Of a DNA stretch of 64,000 nucleotides, positions 18,367 through 26,707 are shown piece by piece. The stretch covers positions 864,603 through 928,602 of the forward strand of contig NZ_LISW01000001.1 in the NCBI RefSeq assembly GCF_001905735.1, written 5' to 3'. Both the position numbers and the translations under genes were made by a program. This DNA is from Streptomyces sp. CB01249. GTDB taxonomy: Bacteria > Actinomycetota > Actinomycetes > Streptomycetales > Streptomycetaceae. Numbering within the stretch: position 1 is the stretch's first letter; the number at the start of each line of letters is the position of its first letter. The notes beneath the pieces are model-generated. The model saw only the letters and a program-made list of their open reading frames with translations, was not told the origin of the DNA and searched no databases.

Positions 18367-19307
18367 CCCTCACCCAGTCGGCCCGCCCCGCCCGGCTGCG
18401 CCCCGGGTCCAGGGTCGCCGTCGTCTCCCCGTGCGGGCCCGTCCCCGTCGACCGGCTGGAACCCGGCCTGGACATCCTGCGCGGCTGGGGCCTCGACCCC
18501 GTGCCCATGCCGCACGTGCTGGACGTGCACCGGGACCTGGACTACCTCGCCGGTACGGACGAGGCCCGGGCCCGGGACTTCCAGGACGCGTGGTGCGACC
18601 CCTCCGTGGACGCGGTGATCTGCGCGCGCGGCGGGTACGGGGCGCACCGCATGGTGGACCTGGTGGACTGGGCGGCGGTGCGCGCGGCCGGACCCAAGGT
18701 GTTCGTCGGCTACAGCGACGTCACCGTGCTCCACGAGGCGTTCGCGCTGCGGACCGGCTTCGCCACCCTGCACGGGCCGATGACGGGGACCGAGACCTTC
18801 CTCAAGGACCCGCGCACCCAGGAGTCCCTGCGGGCCACGCTCTTCGACCCGGGGACACAGCTGACCCTGGGCCTGGAGGACGCCAGGGCACTGGTCCCGG
18901 GCCGGGCGCGCGGCATCACCTACGGCGGCTGTGTGAGCCTGCTCGCCGCCGACCTCGGCACCCCGCACGCCCGTCGCTCGGCCCGGGGCGGGCTGCTCGT
19001 CATCGAGGACACCACCGAGGACCCGTACAGCCTGGACCGCATCCTCACCCAGCTGCTGCGGGCCGGGGCGCTCGACGGGGTCGCCGGGGTGGCCTGCGGG
19101 TCCTGGGCGGGGTGCGGGCCGTACGCACAGGTGCGGGCGGTGCTCGCGGACCGGCTGGGCGCGCTCGGCGTCCCGGTCGTGGAGGAGCTGGGCTTCGGCC
19201 ACGGGCCCACCGGGCTGACGATCCCGCTCGGGGTGCCCGCGGTGCTCGACGCCCCGGCGGACGGCGGCCCGGCCACCCTCACCGTCGAGGTGCCCGCCCT
19301 GCTCTGA
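18363..19307 (+). CDS. S66-family LD-carboxypeptidase (LdcA-like)
   Basis: A 314-residue serine peptidase that in its family removes the terminal D-Ala from tetrapeptide muropeptides (L,D-carboxypeptidase), mainly in peptidoglycan recycling. The Ser lies in FVGYSDVTVLHE near residue 120, the Glu in VIEDTTEDPYSLDR near 217 and the His in LGFGHGPTGLTIP near 283, the S66 triad. Translation begins at GTG 18363 inside the preceding stop codon. It is the last gene of the peptidase operon and is followed by a small hairpin. Microcin-immunity (MccF-type) members of S66 are an alternative role. Confidence 0.93.
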   Translation: MTLTQSARPARLRPGSRVAVVSPCGPVPVDRLEPGLDILRGWGLDPVPMPHVLDVHRDLDYLAGTDEARARDFQDAWCDPSVDAVICARGGYGAHRMVDLVDWAAVRAAGPKVFVGYSDVTVLHEAFALRTGFATLHGPMTGTETFLKDPRTQESLRATLFDPGTQLTLGLEDARALVPGRARGITYGGCVSLLAADLGTPHARRSARGGLLVIEDTTEDPYSLDRILTQLLRAGALDGVAGVACGSWAGCGPYAQVRAVLADRLGALGVPVVEELGFGHGPTGLTIPLGVPAVLDAPADGGPATLTVEVPALL

Positions 19308-19308
19308 C

Positions 19309-19327
19309 CGGGGGCACGCCGCCCCCG
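19309..19327 (+). terminator. Short hairpin after the peptidase operon
   Basis: CGGGGGC and GCCCCCG form a 7-bp stem with a 5-nt loop one base after the stop codon. It is short but well placed to end the operon. Confidence 0.55.
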
Positions 19328-19427
19328 TCACCCGAATGGCCGAACATCTCCGCCGGTGGGTACGGGGGCGGAGCCATGCTGGAGCCCCGGGGCGACGGCC
19401 GTACCAGGGCCGGGAAAGGGGCTGCTC

Positions 19428-19667
19428 ATGAGCCCGAAGGACGTGTCGAGCAGCGGGAAGAGCGGCAGCGGGGCGTTCACCCCGGGCCGCATCCTGGTCC
19501 TCGTCATCGCGGTGCTGTCGGTCGTGTTCATCGCCGAGAACACCAAGGACGTCGAGGTCCGCCTCATCGTCCCGCTGGTCACGGCGCCGCTCTACGTATG
19601 GCTGATCGTGATGTTCGTGGCGGGCATGGCGTGCGGCGCGTACGTCTTCCGCAGGCGGTCCAAGTAA
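19428..19667 (+). CDS. Small LapA-domain membrane protein
   Basis: A 79-residue protein with two transmembrane helices (ILVLVIAVLSVVFIAENT and YVWLIVMFVAGMACGAYVF) and a basic FRRRSK end. The first helix followed by ENT and then VRLIVPL is the LapA (lipopolysaccharide assembly A) domain pattern common in Streptomyces small proteins. ATG 19428 has AAAGGGG upstream. Function unknown. A very strong hairpin follows. Confidence 0.8.
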   Translation: MSPKDVSSSGKSGSGAFTPGRILVLVIAVLSVVFIAENTKDVEVRLIVPLVTAPLYVWLIVMFVAGMACGAYVFRRRSK

Positions 19668-19674
19668 GGGCGAT

Positions 19675-19714
19675 GGCCGTGCGGCCGGGGCGGACAAGCC
19701 CCGGCCGCACGGCC
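19675..19714 (+). terminator. Strong hairpin terminator
   Basis: A perfect 16-bp stem (GGCCGTGCGGCCGGGG and its complement) with an 8-nt loop and a trailing TT lies 8 nt after the LapA-like gene. It also stands only 16 nt before the GNAT start, so the GNAT gene needs its own promoter or a readthrough transcript. Confidence 0.82.
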
Positions 19715-19730
19715 GTTCTACGCTGGGGCG

Positions 19731-20279
19731 ATGTCCGACACCCGCTATCTCGCCGAGGGACCGCGCACGGCGATCCGCCCCTTCACCCACGGCGACGCCG
19801 ACGAGTTCACCGCCCGGGCCCGGGAGAGCGCCGCGCTGCACCGGCCCTGGCTGTTCCCGCCCGCCACCCCCGAGGCGTACGCCGCTTACGCGGGTGTGCT
19901 CATCGAGGACCCCACGAAGGCGGGGTTCCTGGTGTGCGAGCGGGACGCGGCGGGCGCGCCCGGGGCGATCGCCGGGTTCATCAACATCAACAACATCGTC
20001 GCCGGGGCCTTCCGCTGCGGCGCCCTCGGCTACGGAGCCTTCGCGCACGCGGCCGGGCGGGGCCTCATGGGCGAGGGGCTGGAGCTTGTCCTGGACCACG
20101 CCTTCGGCCCCCTCGCCCTGCACCGCCTGGAGGCCAACGTCCAGCCGGACAACGCGGGGTCGATCGGGCTGGTGCGCCGGGCGGGCTTCCGGCTGGAGGG
20201 CTACTCACCGGACTTCCTCCACATCGACGGCGCCTGGCGCGACCACGAACGCTGGGCGATCACCGCGGAGATGCGCTGA
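19731..20279 (+). CDS. GNAT-family N-acetyltransferase (RimJ/RimL-type)
   Basis: A 182-residue acetyl-CoA-dependent acetyltransferase. The sequence TRYLAEGPRTAIRPFTHGDA opens like RimJ/RimL proteins. The acetyl-CoA loop region is AAGRGLMGEGLELVLDHAF near residue 105, followed by LHRLEANVQPDNAGSIGLVRR, the usual beta5-alpha5 end of the ribosomal-protein acetyltransferase subgroup. ATG 19731 follows the hairpin closely and has only a weak ribosome site. Substrate unknown. The gene is convergent with transketolase, 17 nt apart. Confidence 0.88.
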   Translation: MSDTRYLAEGPRTAIRPFTHGDADEFTARARESAALHRPWLFPPATPEAYAAYAGVLIEDPTKAGFLVCERDAAGAPGAIAGFININNIVAGAFRCGALGYGAFAHAAGRGLMGEGLELVLDHAFGPLALHRLEANVQPDNAGSIGLVRRAGFRLEGYSPDFLHIDGAWRDHERWAITAEMR

Positions 20280-20296
20280 CCGCGTGACACCGGCCG

Positions 20297-22165
20297 CTAC
20301 TTGACCAGGCTGCGCGCCGCGTCCGCGATGTGCGTGCGGGAGATCCCCGCCGCGTCGAGCAGCTCCGGCGTGGTCCCGGACCCGGGGAGGTTGCTCCCGG
20401 CGAGGTGGACGAAGCCCGGGTGGCTTCCGGACTCCGCGAGCGACGACAGCACCGCCTCGCCGATGCCGCCCTCCGGGTGGTGGTCCTCGACCACGACCAG
20501 GGCGCCGGTCTCCCGGGCCGCGAGAGCCAGCGCGCCGGAGTCGAGCGGCTTGACGGAGTAGAGGTCGATGACCCGGGCCCGTACGCCCTGCTCGGCCAGC
20601 AGATCGGCGGCGGCCAGGCACTCGTGCAGCGTGACCCCCGCGCCGACCAGGGTGACCTGGTCGTCGTCGCCGTGGCGCAGGGTCTTCGAGCCGCCCACGG
20701 GGAACGTCTCGTCGCTCCCGTACAGCACCGGGTAGGCGCCGCGCGTGGTGCGCAGGTACGAGATGCCGTCGATGTCGGCCATCGCCACGGTCAGGGCCGC
20801 CGCCGAGGTCGCGTCGCTCGGGTAGAGCACGGTCGAACCGCGCACCGCGCGCATCATCGCCAGATCCTCGACGCCCATCTGCGAGGGCCCGTCCGCGCCG
20901 ATCTCCACCCCGCTGTGCGTCCCGCAGAGCGCCATCGTGATGTCCGAGACGGCCGCCATGCGGATGAAGTCGTGCGCCCGGGTGAGGAACGCCGCGAAGG
21001 TGGTCGCGTACGGACGGAAGCCGCGCACGGCCATGCCGACGGCTTCGGCGACCATCTGCTGCTCCGCGATGTACGTCTGGAAGAAGCGGTCCGGGTACGC
21101 CTTCTTGAAGTCCTCCGAGTGCGTGGAGTTGCCGACCTCCGCGTCCAGGGCGACGACGTCGGGCCGTACGCCGAGTGCGACGAGCGCCTTGCCGAAGGCG
21201 ACCCGGGTGGCGACCTCGTCGCCCTTCTCGAAGCGCGGCAGCTCCACGGCGGCGTCGCTCCGGGCGGGGGCGGGCGCGGCCTTCGGCGGCCGGGGGCCCT
21301 CCACCCGCAGGTCGCGGACGCCGCCCAGCTCCTCGATCGCGCGCTCCGCCAGGTCCTCGGGCAGCGGCTTGCCGTGCCAGCCCTCCTTGTCGGCGACCTC
21401 GCTGACCCCGCGTCCCTTGACCGTCTTCGCGACGATCACCGTGGGGGCGGTGCCGTCCGCCGCCGTCTTCAGGGCCCGGTCGACCTCGGTCAGGTCGTGG
21501 CCGTCGACCACGAGGGCGCGGCAGCCGAACGCCTCGACGCGGCGCGCGTAGGTGTCCGTGTCCCATTGCAGTTCGGTGGGGCCGGACTGGCCGAGGCGGT
21601 TGACGTCGATGATCGCGGTGAAGTTGCCCAGCCGGTGCTGGCCGGCCTTGTCCAGGGCCTCCCAGACGGACCCCTCGGCCATCTCGCTGTCGCCGCACAG
21701 CACCCAGACCCGGTACGGCTGGTTCTCCAGGTCCCGCCCGGCGAGCGCGATGCCCACGCCGTACGCGATGCCCTGGCCCAGCGAGCCGGTCGCCACGTCC
21801 ACCCAGGGCAGCTCGGGCGTGGGGTGGCCCTGGAGGCGGTGCCCGAAGCGGCGGTACGTCGTCATCAGCTCCTCGTCGCTGATGGCACCGGCCGCCTTGA
21901 ACATGGCGTACAGGAGCGGCGAGGCGTGACCCTTGGAGAAGACCAGGTGGTCCCCGGCCGGGTTCTCGGGCGCGTTCCAGTCGTACCGCAGATGCCGGGT
22001 CATGAGGACCGCCATCAGATCGGCCGCCGACAGGCTGGACGTGGGGTGCCCGGACCCCGCCGAGGTGCTGGCGCGCACCGAGTCCACCCGCAGCTGCTGG
22101 GCGAGCTCGAAGACCTCGGTGAGATCGCTGTCGGGGCCGAGCGTGCTGGTCTGTTCGCTGGTCAT
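20297..22165 (-). CDS. tkt: Transketolase
   Basis: A 622-residue thiamine-diphosphate enzyme of the pentose phosphate pathway that transfers two-carbon ketol units between sugar phosphates. The N-terminal domain includes ASTSAGSGHPTSSLS and the cofactor motif LCGDSEMAEGSVWEAL...N near residues 155-180. The pyrimidine domain has AVGMAVRGFRPYATTFAAF near 375, and the C-terminal domain ends with VVVEDHHPEGGIGEAV. It is shorter than the main actinobacterial Tkt of about 695 residues, so it may be a second, specialised transketolase. ATG 22165 is preceded by AAAGGTCC. No pentose-phosphate partner genes are next to it. Confidence 0.92.
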   Translation of the reverse strand: MTSEQTSTLGPDSDLTEVFELAQQLRVDSVRASTSAGSGHPTSSLSAADLMAVLMTRHLRYDWNAPENPAGDHLVFSKGHASPLLYAMFKAAGAISDEELMTTYRRFGHRLQGHPTPELPWVDVATGSLGQGIAYGVGIALAGRDLENQPYRVWVLCGDSEMAEGSVWEALDKAGQHRLGNFTAIIDVNRLGQSGPTELQWDTDTYARRVEAFGCRALVVDGHDLTEVDRALKTAADGTAPTVIVAKTVKGRGVSEVADKEGWHGKPLPEDLAERAIEELGGVRDLRVEGPRPPKAAPAPARSDAAVELPRFEKGDEVATRVAFGKALVALGVRPDVVALDAEVGNSTHSEDFKKAYPDRFFQTYIAEQQMVAEAVGMAVRGFRPYATTFAAFLTRAHDFIRMAAVSDITMALCGTHSGVEIGADGPSQMGVEDLAMMRAVRGSTVLYPSDATSAAALTVAMADIDGISYLRTTRGAYPVLYGSDETFPVGGSKTLRHGDDDQVTLVGAGVTLHECLAAADLLAEQGVRARVIDLYSVKPLDSGALALAARETGALVVVEDHHPEGGIGEAVLSSLAESGSHPGFVHLAGSNLPGSGTTPELLDAAGISRTHIADAARSLVK

Positions 22166-22272
22166 GGGCCGGACCTTTCGCGTGAGGGCGGGACGACGAA
22201 CGGGTTCCCGAATCCACGCGGTCCATCACCTTCCGGGGGCAGGTTGCCCTCCATCGGGCGCCCGGCCCGGCC

Positions 22273-22608
22273 TCACCGCCGCTTGTAGTTGATCTTCATC
22301 GTGTCCATGTCCGTCGCCGTGGACCGCAGCTCCCCGTGCCCGTACCCCGCCTCGCGCAGCGTCGTCTGCGCCCGGTCCTCGGCGAGGGCGCCGGCCATCT
22401 CCTCGCCGTCCTCGGCGTCCGAGACGACCACATAGCGGAAGCTGAAGTGCTTGAGGACCCGGTCGTAGGTGAGCGACCCCTCCTCGGTGAACTGCATTCC
22501 GGCGAGCCCGTGCTCCTCGACCTCGGCCAGCAGCCGCTCGCGCGCCGCGTCCGTCAGATCCTGGAACGTGCCGCGCACGATCACCCGGTAGGTGTGCTGC
22601 GTACTCAT
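22273..22608 (-). CDS. DUF6204 family protein
   Basis: A 111-residue protein (MSTQHTYRVIVRGTFQDLTD at the start, TDMDTMKINYKRR at the end) that matches a small Streptomyces family of unknown function. It looks like a compact alpha/beta fold with the repeated YRVIVRG and FRYVVVSD strands. It lies 107 bp upstream of transketolase on the same strand and is divergent from the DUF5107 gene. Confidence 0.75.
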   Translation of the reverse strand: MSTQHTYRVIVRGTFQDLTDAARERLLAEVEEHGLAGMQFTEEGSLTYDRVLKHFSFRYVVVSDAEDGEEMAGALAEDRAQTTLREAGYGHGELRSTATDMDTMKINYKRR

Positions 22609-22793
22609 CTGTCGTGCTGTCCCTCTCGCCCGCCGTGTCCGATGTCCGCAGCGAGCGTACGGGGGCCGGGAGCGGGACGGAAACGGAATTCCGGGCGCCG
22701 AGACACCCCTTGTCGGGGCGGCGACCGGCGTGTTCCATGGTCATCGGGGGGCGCCCGGACCTGTGGCGGCCCGCGCGAGGGAGCGAGGTTGCC

Positions 22794-24761
22794 TTGGCCA
22801 CCACCGTACGACGTGCCGTCCTGACCCTGCCCGCGGCGGCTACCGGGCCGGAGAACCCGCTGCCCGCGCTGCGGCCGCTGGACGAGACGCACGTCATCGA
22901 AGACCGGGACCGGGACGGGCTCCCGCGCGACATGGCCCGCCAGCTCGGCCACGCCCCGCTGACCACCGTCCTGCCCGTCCGCCTCCTCGACGGCTACGGG
23001 CGCGAGCGCGTTCCCACGGACCTCGACGCGATCGTCATCGAGAACGACCACCTGCGGGTCACCGTGCTGCCCGGCCTCGGCGGCCGCATCCACTCCCTCG
23101 TCCACAAGCCGTCCGGCCGCGACCTCGTCTACACCAACCCGGTCCTCCAGCCCGCCGACTTCGCGCTCAACGGCGCCTGGTTCTCCGGCGGCATCGAGTG
23201 GAACATCGGCGCGACCGGGCACACCACGCTCTCCTGCGCCCCGGTGCACGCGGCGCTCGTCCCGGCGCCCGACGGCGGCGAGATGGTCCGGCTCTGGGAG
23301 TGGGAGCGGCTGCGCGACCTGCCGTTCCAGGTGGACCTGTGGCTCCCCGCCGACTCCGCGTTCCTGCACGTCGGCGTACGCATACGCAACCCGCACGAGC
23401 AGCCCGCGCCCGTCTACTGGTGGTCCAACATCGCCGTCCCCGAGGACGAGCGCGGCCGGGTGATCGCCCCGGCCGACGAGGCGTGGCACTTCGGGTACGA
23501 GCGCAGCCTGACCCGGGTCCCGGTGCCCGAGAGCGGCGGCACCGACCGCACCTACCCGCTGCGCAGCGAGTACCCCGCCGACTACTTCTACGAGGTGCCC
23601 GACGGCGCCCGCCGCTGGATCGCCGCCCTGGACGAGCAGGGGCGCGGGCTCGTCCAGACCTCCACCGACCTGCTGCGGGGCCGCAAGCTGTTCCTCTGGG
23701 GCAGCGGGCCCGGCGGGCGGCGCTGGCAGGAATGGCTCACCGAGCCCGGCACCGGCGGCTACGCGGAGATCCAGGCCGGTCTGGCCCGCACCCAGCTGGA
23801 ACACGTCCCGCTGGAGCCGGGCGGCGAGTTCAGCTGGCTGGAGTCGTACGGGCCGCTCGACGCCGACCCGTCCGTCGTGCACGGCGACGACTGGGCCGCC
23901 GCCCGCGCCGAGACCGAGCGGCGGCTCGCGGACGCCCTGCCGCGCGCCGACGTGGACGCCGCCTACACCGCCTGGCGCGCCCACGCCGACGCCGAACCGG
24001 GCGAACGCCTCGCCACCGGGTCCGGCTGGGGCGCCCTGGAGGTGCGGCGCGGCCGGTACAAGCTGCCCGGCACGCCGTTCACCGACGACACGCTGGGCGA
24101 GCAGCAGGCCCCCTGGCTGGAGCTGCTGGACCAGGGCGCGTTCCCCGGTCCCGACGGGACGGTCCCCGGGCCCACCCTGGTCTCCCGGCACTGGCGGGAC
24201 ATGCTGGAGACGGCGCCCGCCGAACCGCTCACCGAATACCACCTCGGCATCGCGCAGTGGCACGGCGACGACCGCGCCCAGGCGGTCCGCAGCTGGGAAC
24301 GCGGACTGGCCGCGGCCGCCTCGCGCTGGCCGCTGCTGCGCTGCCTGGCCGTCGCCGCCCTGGTGAGCGGCCAGCGCGAACTGGCCGCCGAGTACTACGC
24401 GGAGGCGTTCGACGGGCTGTGCGCGGAGCGCCGCGACGGCGACGAGCCGTGGGCCGCGGCCGCCGCCGCGCTGGGCCGGGAGGCGATCGAGGCGCTGCTC
24501 ACGGCGGGGCGCACCGAGGCCGCCCGCATGGTGTGGCAGGGGCTGCCCCCGGAGGTCCGGGCGCGCGGCCGGTTCCGGCTGCTGGATGCCCGGTTGCTGA
24601 TCGCTGAGGGGCAACCCGACGCCGCGAAGGCCGTGTTCGACGCGGGCTTCGAGGTGGCCGACCTGCGCGAGGGCGCTGAGATCCTTGAGGAGGTGTGGCA
24701 GCGGCTGACGGACGAACCGCTGCCGGACCCGTACGACTTCCGGATGCGCCCGCGCACCTGA
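22794..24761 (+). CDS. DUF5107 domain protein with C-terminal TPR-like region
   Basis: A 655-residue cytoplasmic protein. Residues of about 60-330 match DUF5107, with VTVLPGLGGRIHSLVHKPSG and WFSGGIEWNIGATGHT; this fold resembles galactose-mutarotase-like carbohydrate-binding sandwiches. The C-terminal 250 residues are alanine-rich paired helices (YHLGIAQWHGDDRAQAVRSW and similar), probably tetratricopeptide repeats. The start is taken as TTG 22794, giving ATTVRRAVLTLPAAATGPEN, because relatives begin there; ATG 22738 is possible. A sugar-related role is inference. A P-loop kinase follows by 15 nt. Confidence 0.82.
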   Translation: MATTVRRAVLTLPAAATGPENPLPALRPLDETHVIEDRDRDGLPRDMARQLGHAPLTTVLPVRLLDGYGRERVPTDLDAIVIENDHLRVTVLPGLGGRIHSLVHKPSGRDLVYTNPVLQPADFALNGAWFSGGIEWNIGATGHTTLSCAPVHAALVPAPDGGEMVRLWEWERLRDLPFQVDLWLPADSAFLHVGVRIRNPHEQPAPVYWWSNIAVPEDERGRVIAPADEAWHFGYERSLTRVPVPESGGTDRTYPLRSEYPADYFYEVPDGARRWIAALDEQGRGLVQTSTDLLRGRKLFLWGSGPGGRRWQEWLTEPGTGGYAEIQAGLARTQLEHVPLEPGGEFSWLESYGPLDADPSVVHGDDWAAARAETERRLADALPRADVDAAYTAWRAHADAEPGERLATGSGWGALEVRRGRYKLPGTPFTDDTLGEQQAPWLELLDQGAFPGPDGTVPGPTLVSRHWRDMLETAPAEPLTEYHLGIAQWHGDDRAQAVRSWERGLAAAASRWPLLRCLAVAALVSGQRELAAEYYAEAFDGLCAERRDGDEPWAAAAAALGREAIEALLTAGRTEAARMVWQGLPPEVRARGRFRLLDARLLIAEGQPDAAKAVFDAGFEVADLREGAEILEEVWQRLTDEPLPDPYDFRMRPRT

Positions 24762-24776
24762 CAGGAGAAGCACTGC

Positions 24777-25313
24777 ATGATCATCTGGATCAACGGAGCC
24801 TTCGGCAGCGGCAAGACCACCCTGGTCACCGAACTGCACCGCAGACTGCCGGAGGCGCTGGTCTTCGACCCGGAGGACGTCGGCTACGTACTGCGCGGGA
24901 TCGTCGAGGTGCCGGAGGGCAACTTCCAGAACATCCCGCTGTGGCGCAGGCAGGTGGCCTCGCTGGCCCAGGGGCTGGTGGAGGAGTACGGCCGGCCGGT
25001 CCTGGCGCCGATGACCGTGGTCCGCAGGCAGTACGCCGACGAGATCTTCGGGGCCCTGGAGAAGGCGGGCGTCCCGGTCCATCACTTCTTCCTGAACGTC
25101 TCCGCCCCCGTACTCGAACAACGGCTGCACGACCGGGTGTTGCTGCCCGACGACCCGGAGCGCGACGAGGCGGCCCGGCGCTGGGGGAAGGCGCGGATTC
25201 CGGAGTGCGTGGCGGCGGTGGGCAACCTGCGCGAGGACACCGTGGTGCTGGACGGCGAGCTGCCCACCGATGAGCTCGCCGCCCTGGTCCTGGAGCGGAC
25301 CGGCCTGGCCTAA
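24777..25313 (+). CDS. P-loop NTPase/kinase (AAA_33, TmrB-like)
   Basis: A 178-residue nucleoside-triphosphate-binding protein. The Walker A motif is at residues 7-14 (GAFGSGKTT). Later segments such as DPEDVGYVLRGI and FFLNVSAPVLEQRLHDRV resemble tunicamycin-resistance TmrB and small-molecule kinases such as chloramphenicol or gluconate kinases. The target is unknown. It lies 15 nt after the DUF5107 gene and is probably co-transcribed with it. Its last 4 bases overlap the convergent VOC gene. Confidence 0.82.
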   Translation: MIIWINGAFGSGKTTLVTELHRRLPEALVFDPEDVGYVLRGIVEVPEGNFQNIPLWRRQVASLAQGLVEEYGRPVLAPMTVVRRQYADEIFGALEKAGVPVHHFFLNVSAPVLEQRLHDRVLLPDDPERDEAARRWGKARIPECVAAVGNLREDTVVLDGELPTDELAALVLERTGLA

Positions 25314-25663
25314 GCGGGCGCGTTGCGGTCGACGTACTCGAAGACCGAGCCGTCCGGGTGCACCGCGATCAGGTTGCGGCCGACCGGGGTCGGGACGGGG
25401 CCCGCGATGACGCGGGCGCCGACCCGGGTCAGGGACGCGTGGGCCTCGTCCACGTCCTTCACGGCGATGGTCGCGCTGACCTTGCGCAGGATCTCCAGCT
25501 CCGATTCGGGGCCGCTCATCAGCAGGAAGCAGCTGATCGCGGCGACGGACACCCCGCCGCGCTCGAAGCGGAGGGCCCGAGCGCCGGTCAGTCGCTCGTA
25601 GAAGGCCACCGCCGCCTCCAGATCGGCGACGCAGATACGCAGCGTGGTTCCGAGGATCTCCAT
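25310..25663 (-). CDS. VOC-family (glyoxalase-like) protein
   Basis: A 117-residue protein with the two beta-alpha-beta-beta-beta units of the vicinal oxygen chelate fold. It opens MEILGTTLRICVADLEAAVAFYERL and ends HPDGSVFEYVDRN. The expected metal ligands are not complete: the first strand has Arg where many enzymes have His. It may therefore be a binding or resistance protein rather than an enzyme. The ATG at 25663 is clear. Its stop overlaps the convergent kinase gene by 4 nt. Confidence 0.83.
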   Translation of the reverse strand: MEILGTTLRICVADLEAAVAFYERLTGARALRFERGGVSVAAISCFLLMSGPESELEILRKVSATIAVKDVDEAHASLTRVGARVIAGPVPTPVGRNLIAVHPDGSVFEYVDRNAPA

Positions 25664-25720
25664 GGCGGCAAGGTTAGTTGGCCACCCACCGCCATGTGAT
25701 CCATTCGGTCCCGGCCGCGC

Positions 25721-26530
25721 TCAGGCTCGGCAGAGCACCTCGCCGTGCGGCACCATGAACCAGCCGTCGTCCTGCGCGCCCCACGTACGCCACGCCTCGG
25801 CGATCTCCGCCAGTTCCTCGGCCGTGGCGTGCCCGCCGTCCACCGCGAGCTTCGCGTACGCCGAGCCGACGGTGCGGTCGGCCCACAGCCCGCTCCACCA
25901 GGCGCGGTTCTCCGGCGTCGCGTAACACCAGGAGCCCGCCGTGGGTGTGATGTCGGTGAACCCGGCCTGCCGTGCCCAGGAGAGCATCCGGCGCCCGGCG
26001 TCCGGCTCGCCGCCGTTGGAGCGGGCCACCCGGCCGTACAGGTCCGCCCAGCGGTCCATGCCCGGCGACTCGGGATACCAGGTCATCGCCGCGTAGTCGC
26101 TGTCGCGCGCGGCGACGACGCCCCCGGGGCGGCACACCCGGCGCATCTCGCGCAGCGCCTGGACGGGATCGCCCACGTGCTGGAGCACCTGGTGGGCGTG
26201 GACCACGTCGAAGGAGTCGTCGGGGTAGTCCAGGGCGTGGACGTCCGCCACAGCGAACTCCACGTTGTCCACGCCGCGTTCGGCGGCCACCTCGGCGGCC
26301 TGGGCCAGGATCTCGTCGGTGGTGTCGACGGCGGTCACCCGGCCCGGGGCGACCAGCGCGGCCAGGTCCGCGGTGATGGTGCCGGGGCCGCAGCCGACGT
26401 CCAGCACGTCCAGGCCCGGACGCAGTTCGCCGACGAGGTAGGCGGCGGAGTTGGCGGCGGTGCGCCACCGGTGCGAGCGCAGCACCGACTCGTGGTGGCC
26501 GTGGGTATAGACGGCGGTCTCCTTCGACAT
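25721..26530 (-). CDS. UbiE-type SAM-dependent methyltransferase
   Basis: A 269-residue methyltransferase. Motif I is LDVLDVGCGPGTITADLA near residue 45, motif II VTAVDTTDEILAQA, and the post-motif region has VHAHQVLQHVGDPVQALREM. Homologues methylate quinone or polyketide-like small molecules; the substrate is not shown. The start is ATG 26530 (MSKETAVYTHGHHES) with GAGAGGA upstream; the frame is open 30 codons more. The 177-bp upstream region contains a dyad (AGATGGGCATCT). Confidence 0.87.
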   Translation of the reverse strand: MSKETAVYTHGHHESVLRSHRWRTAANSAAYLVGELRPGLDVLDVGCGPGTITADLAALVAPGRVTAVDTTDEILAQAAEVAAERGVDNVEFAVADVHALDYPDDSFDVVHAHQVLQHVGDPVQALREMRRVCRPGGVVAARDSDYAAMTWYPESPGMDRWADLYGRVARSNGGEPDAGRRMLSWARQAGFTDITPTAGSWCYATPENRAWWSGLWADRTVGSAYAKLAVDGGHATAEELAEIAEAWRTWGAQDDGWFMVPHGEVLCRA

Positions 26531-26610
26531 GACCGTGCATCCTCTCTCGAAACGCGAACCGCGAAAGCGCTGATCGGTAGGACCACCGTAGGCCCTGTTG
26601 TCGAATAATG

Positions 26611-26622
26611 AGATGGGCATCT
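26611..26622. promoter_or_regulatory. Dyad upstream of the methyltransferase gene
   Basis: AGATGGGCATCT has two 5-bp arms around a GG centre and lies in an unusually AT-rich stretch for this window. On the minus strand, CATTAT follows it and could be a -10 box, so the dyad may be an operator. This is weak evidence from position and symmetry only. Confidence 0.35.
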
Positions 26623-26653
26623 TGCTATGTGGACAGCGGTCGGGCGCGCGAAA

Positions 26654-26682
26654 GGGGCGGCCGACTCCGCGTCGACCGCCCC
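26654..26682 (-). terminator. Hairpin terminator after PAP2/DGK gene
   Basis: A 12-bp stem with one mismatch (GGGGCGG and GAC arms) and a 5-nt loop lies 26 bp beyond the minus-strand stop at 26708. On the minus strand it is followed by TTT. Confidence 0.7.
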
Positions 26683-26707
26683 CTGTTGGCCGCTGGGCCA
26701 GGTCTCC

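Noticed and set aside
22605..25130. Minus-strand open frame of about 840 codons opposite the DUF5107 gene
   Set aside because: It is a shadow of the DUF5107 and kinase genes, without a start context or motifs.
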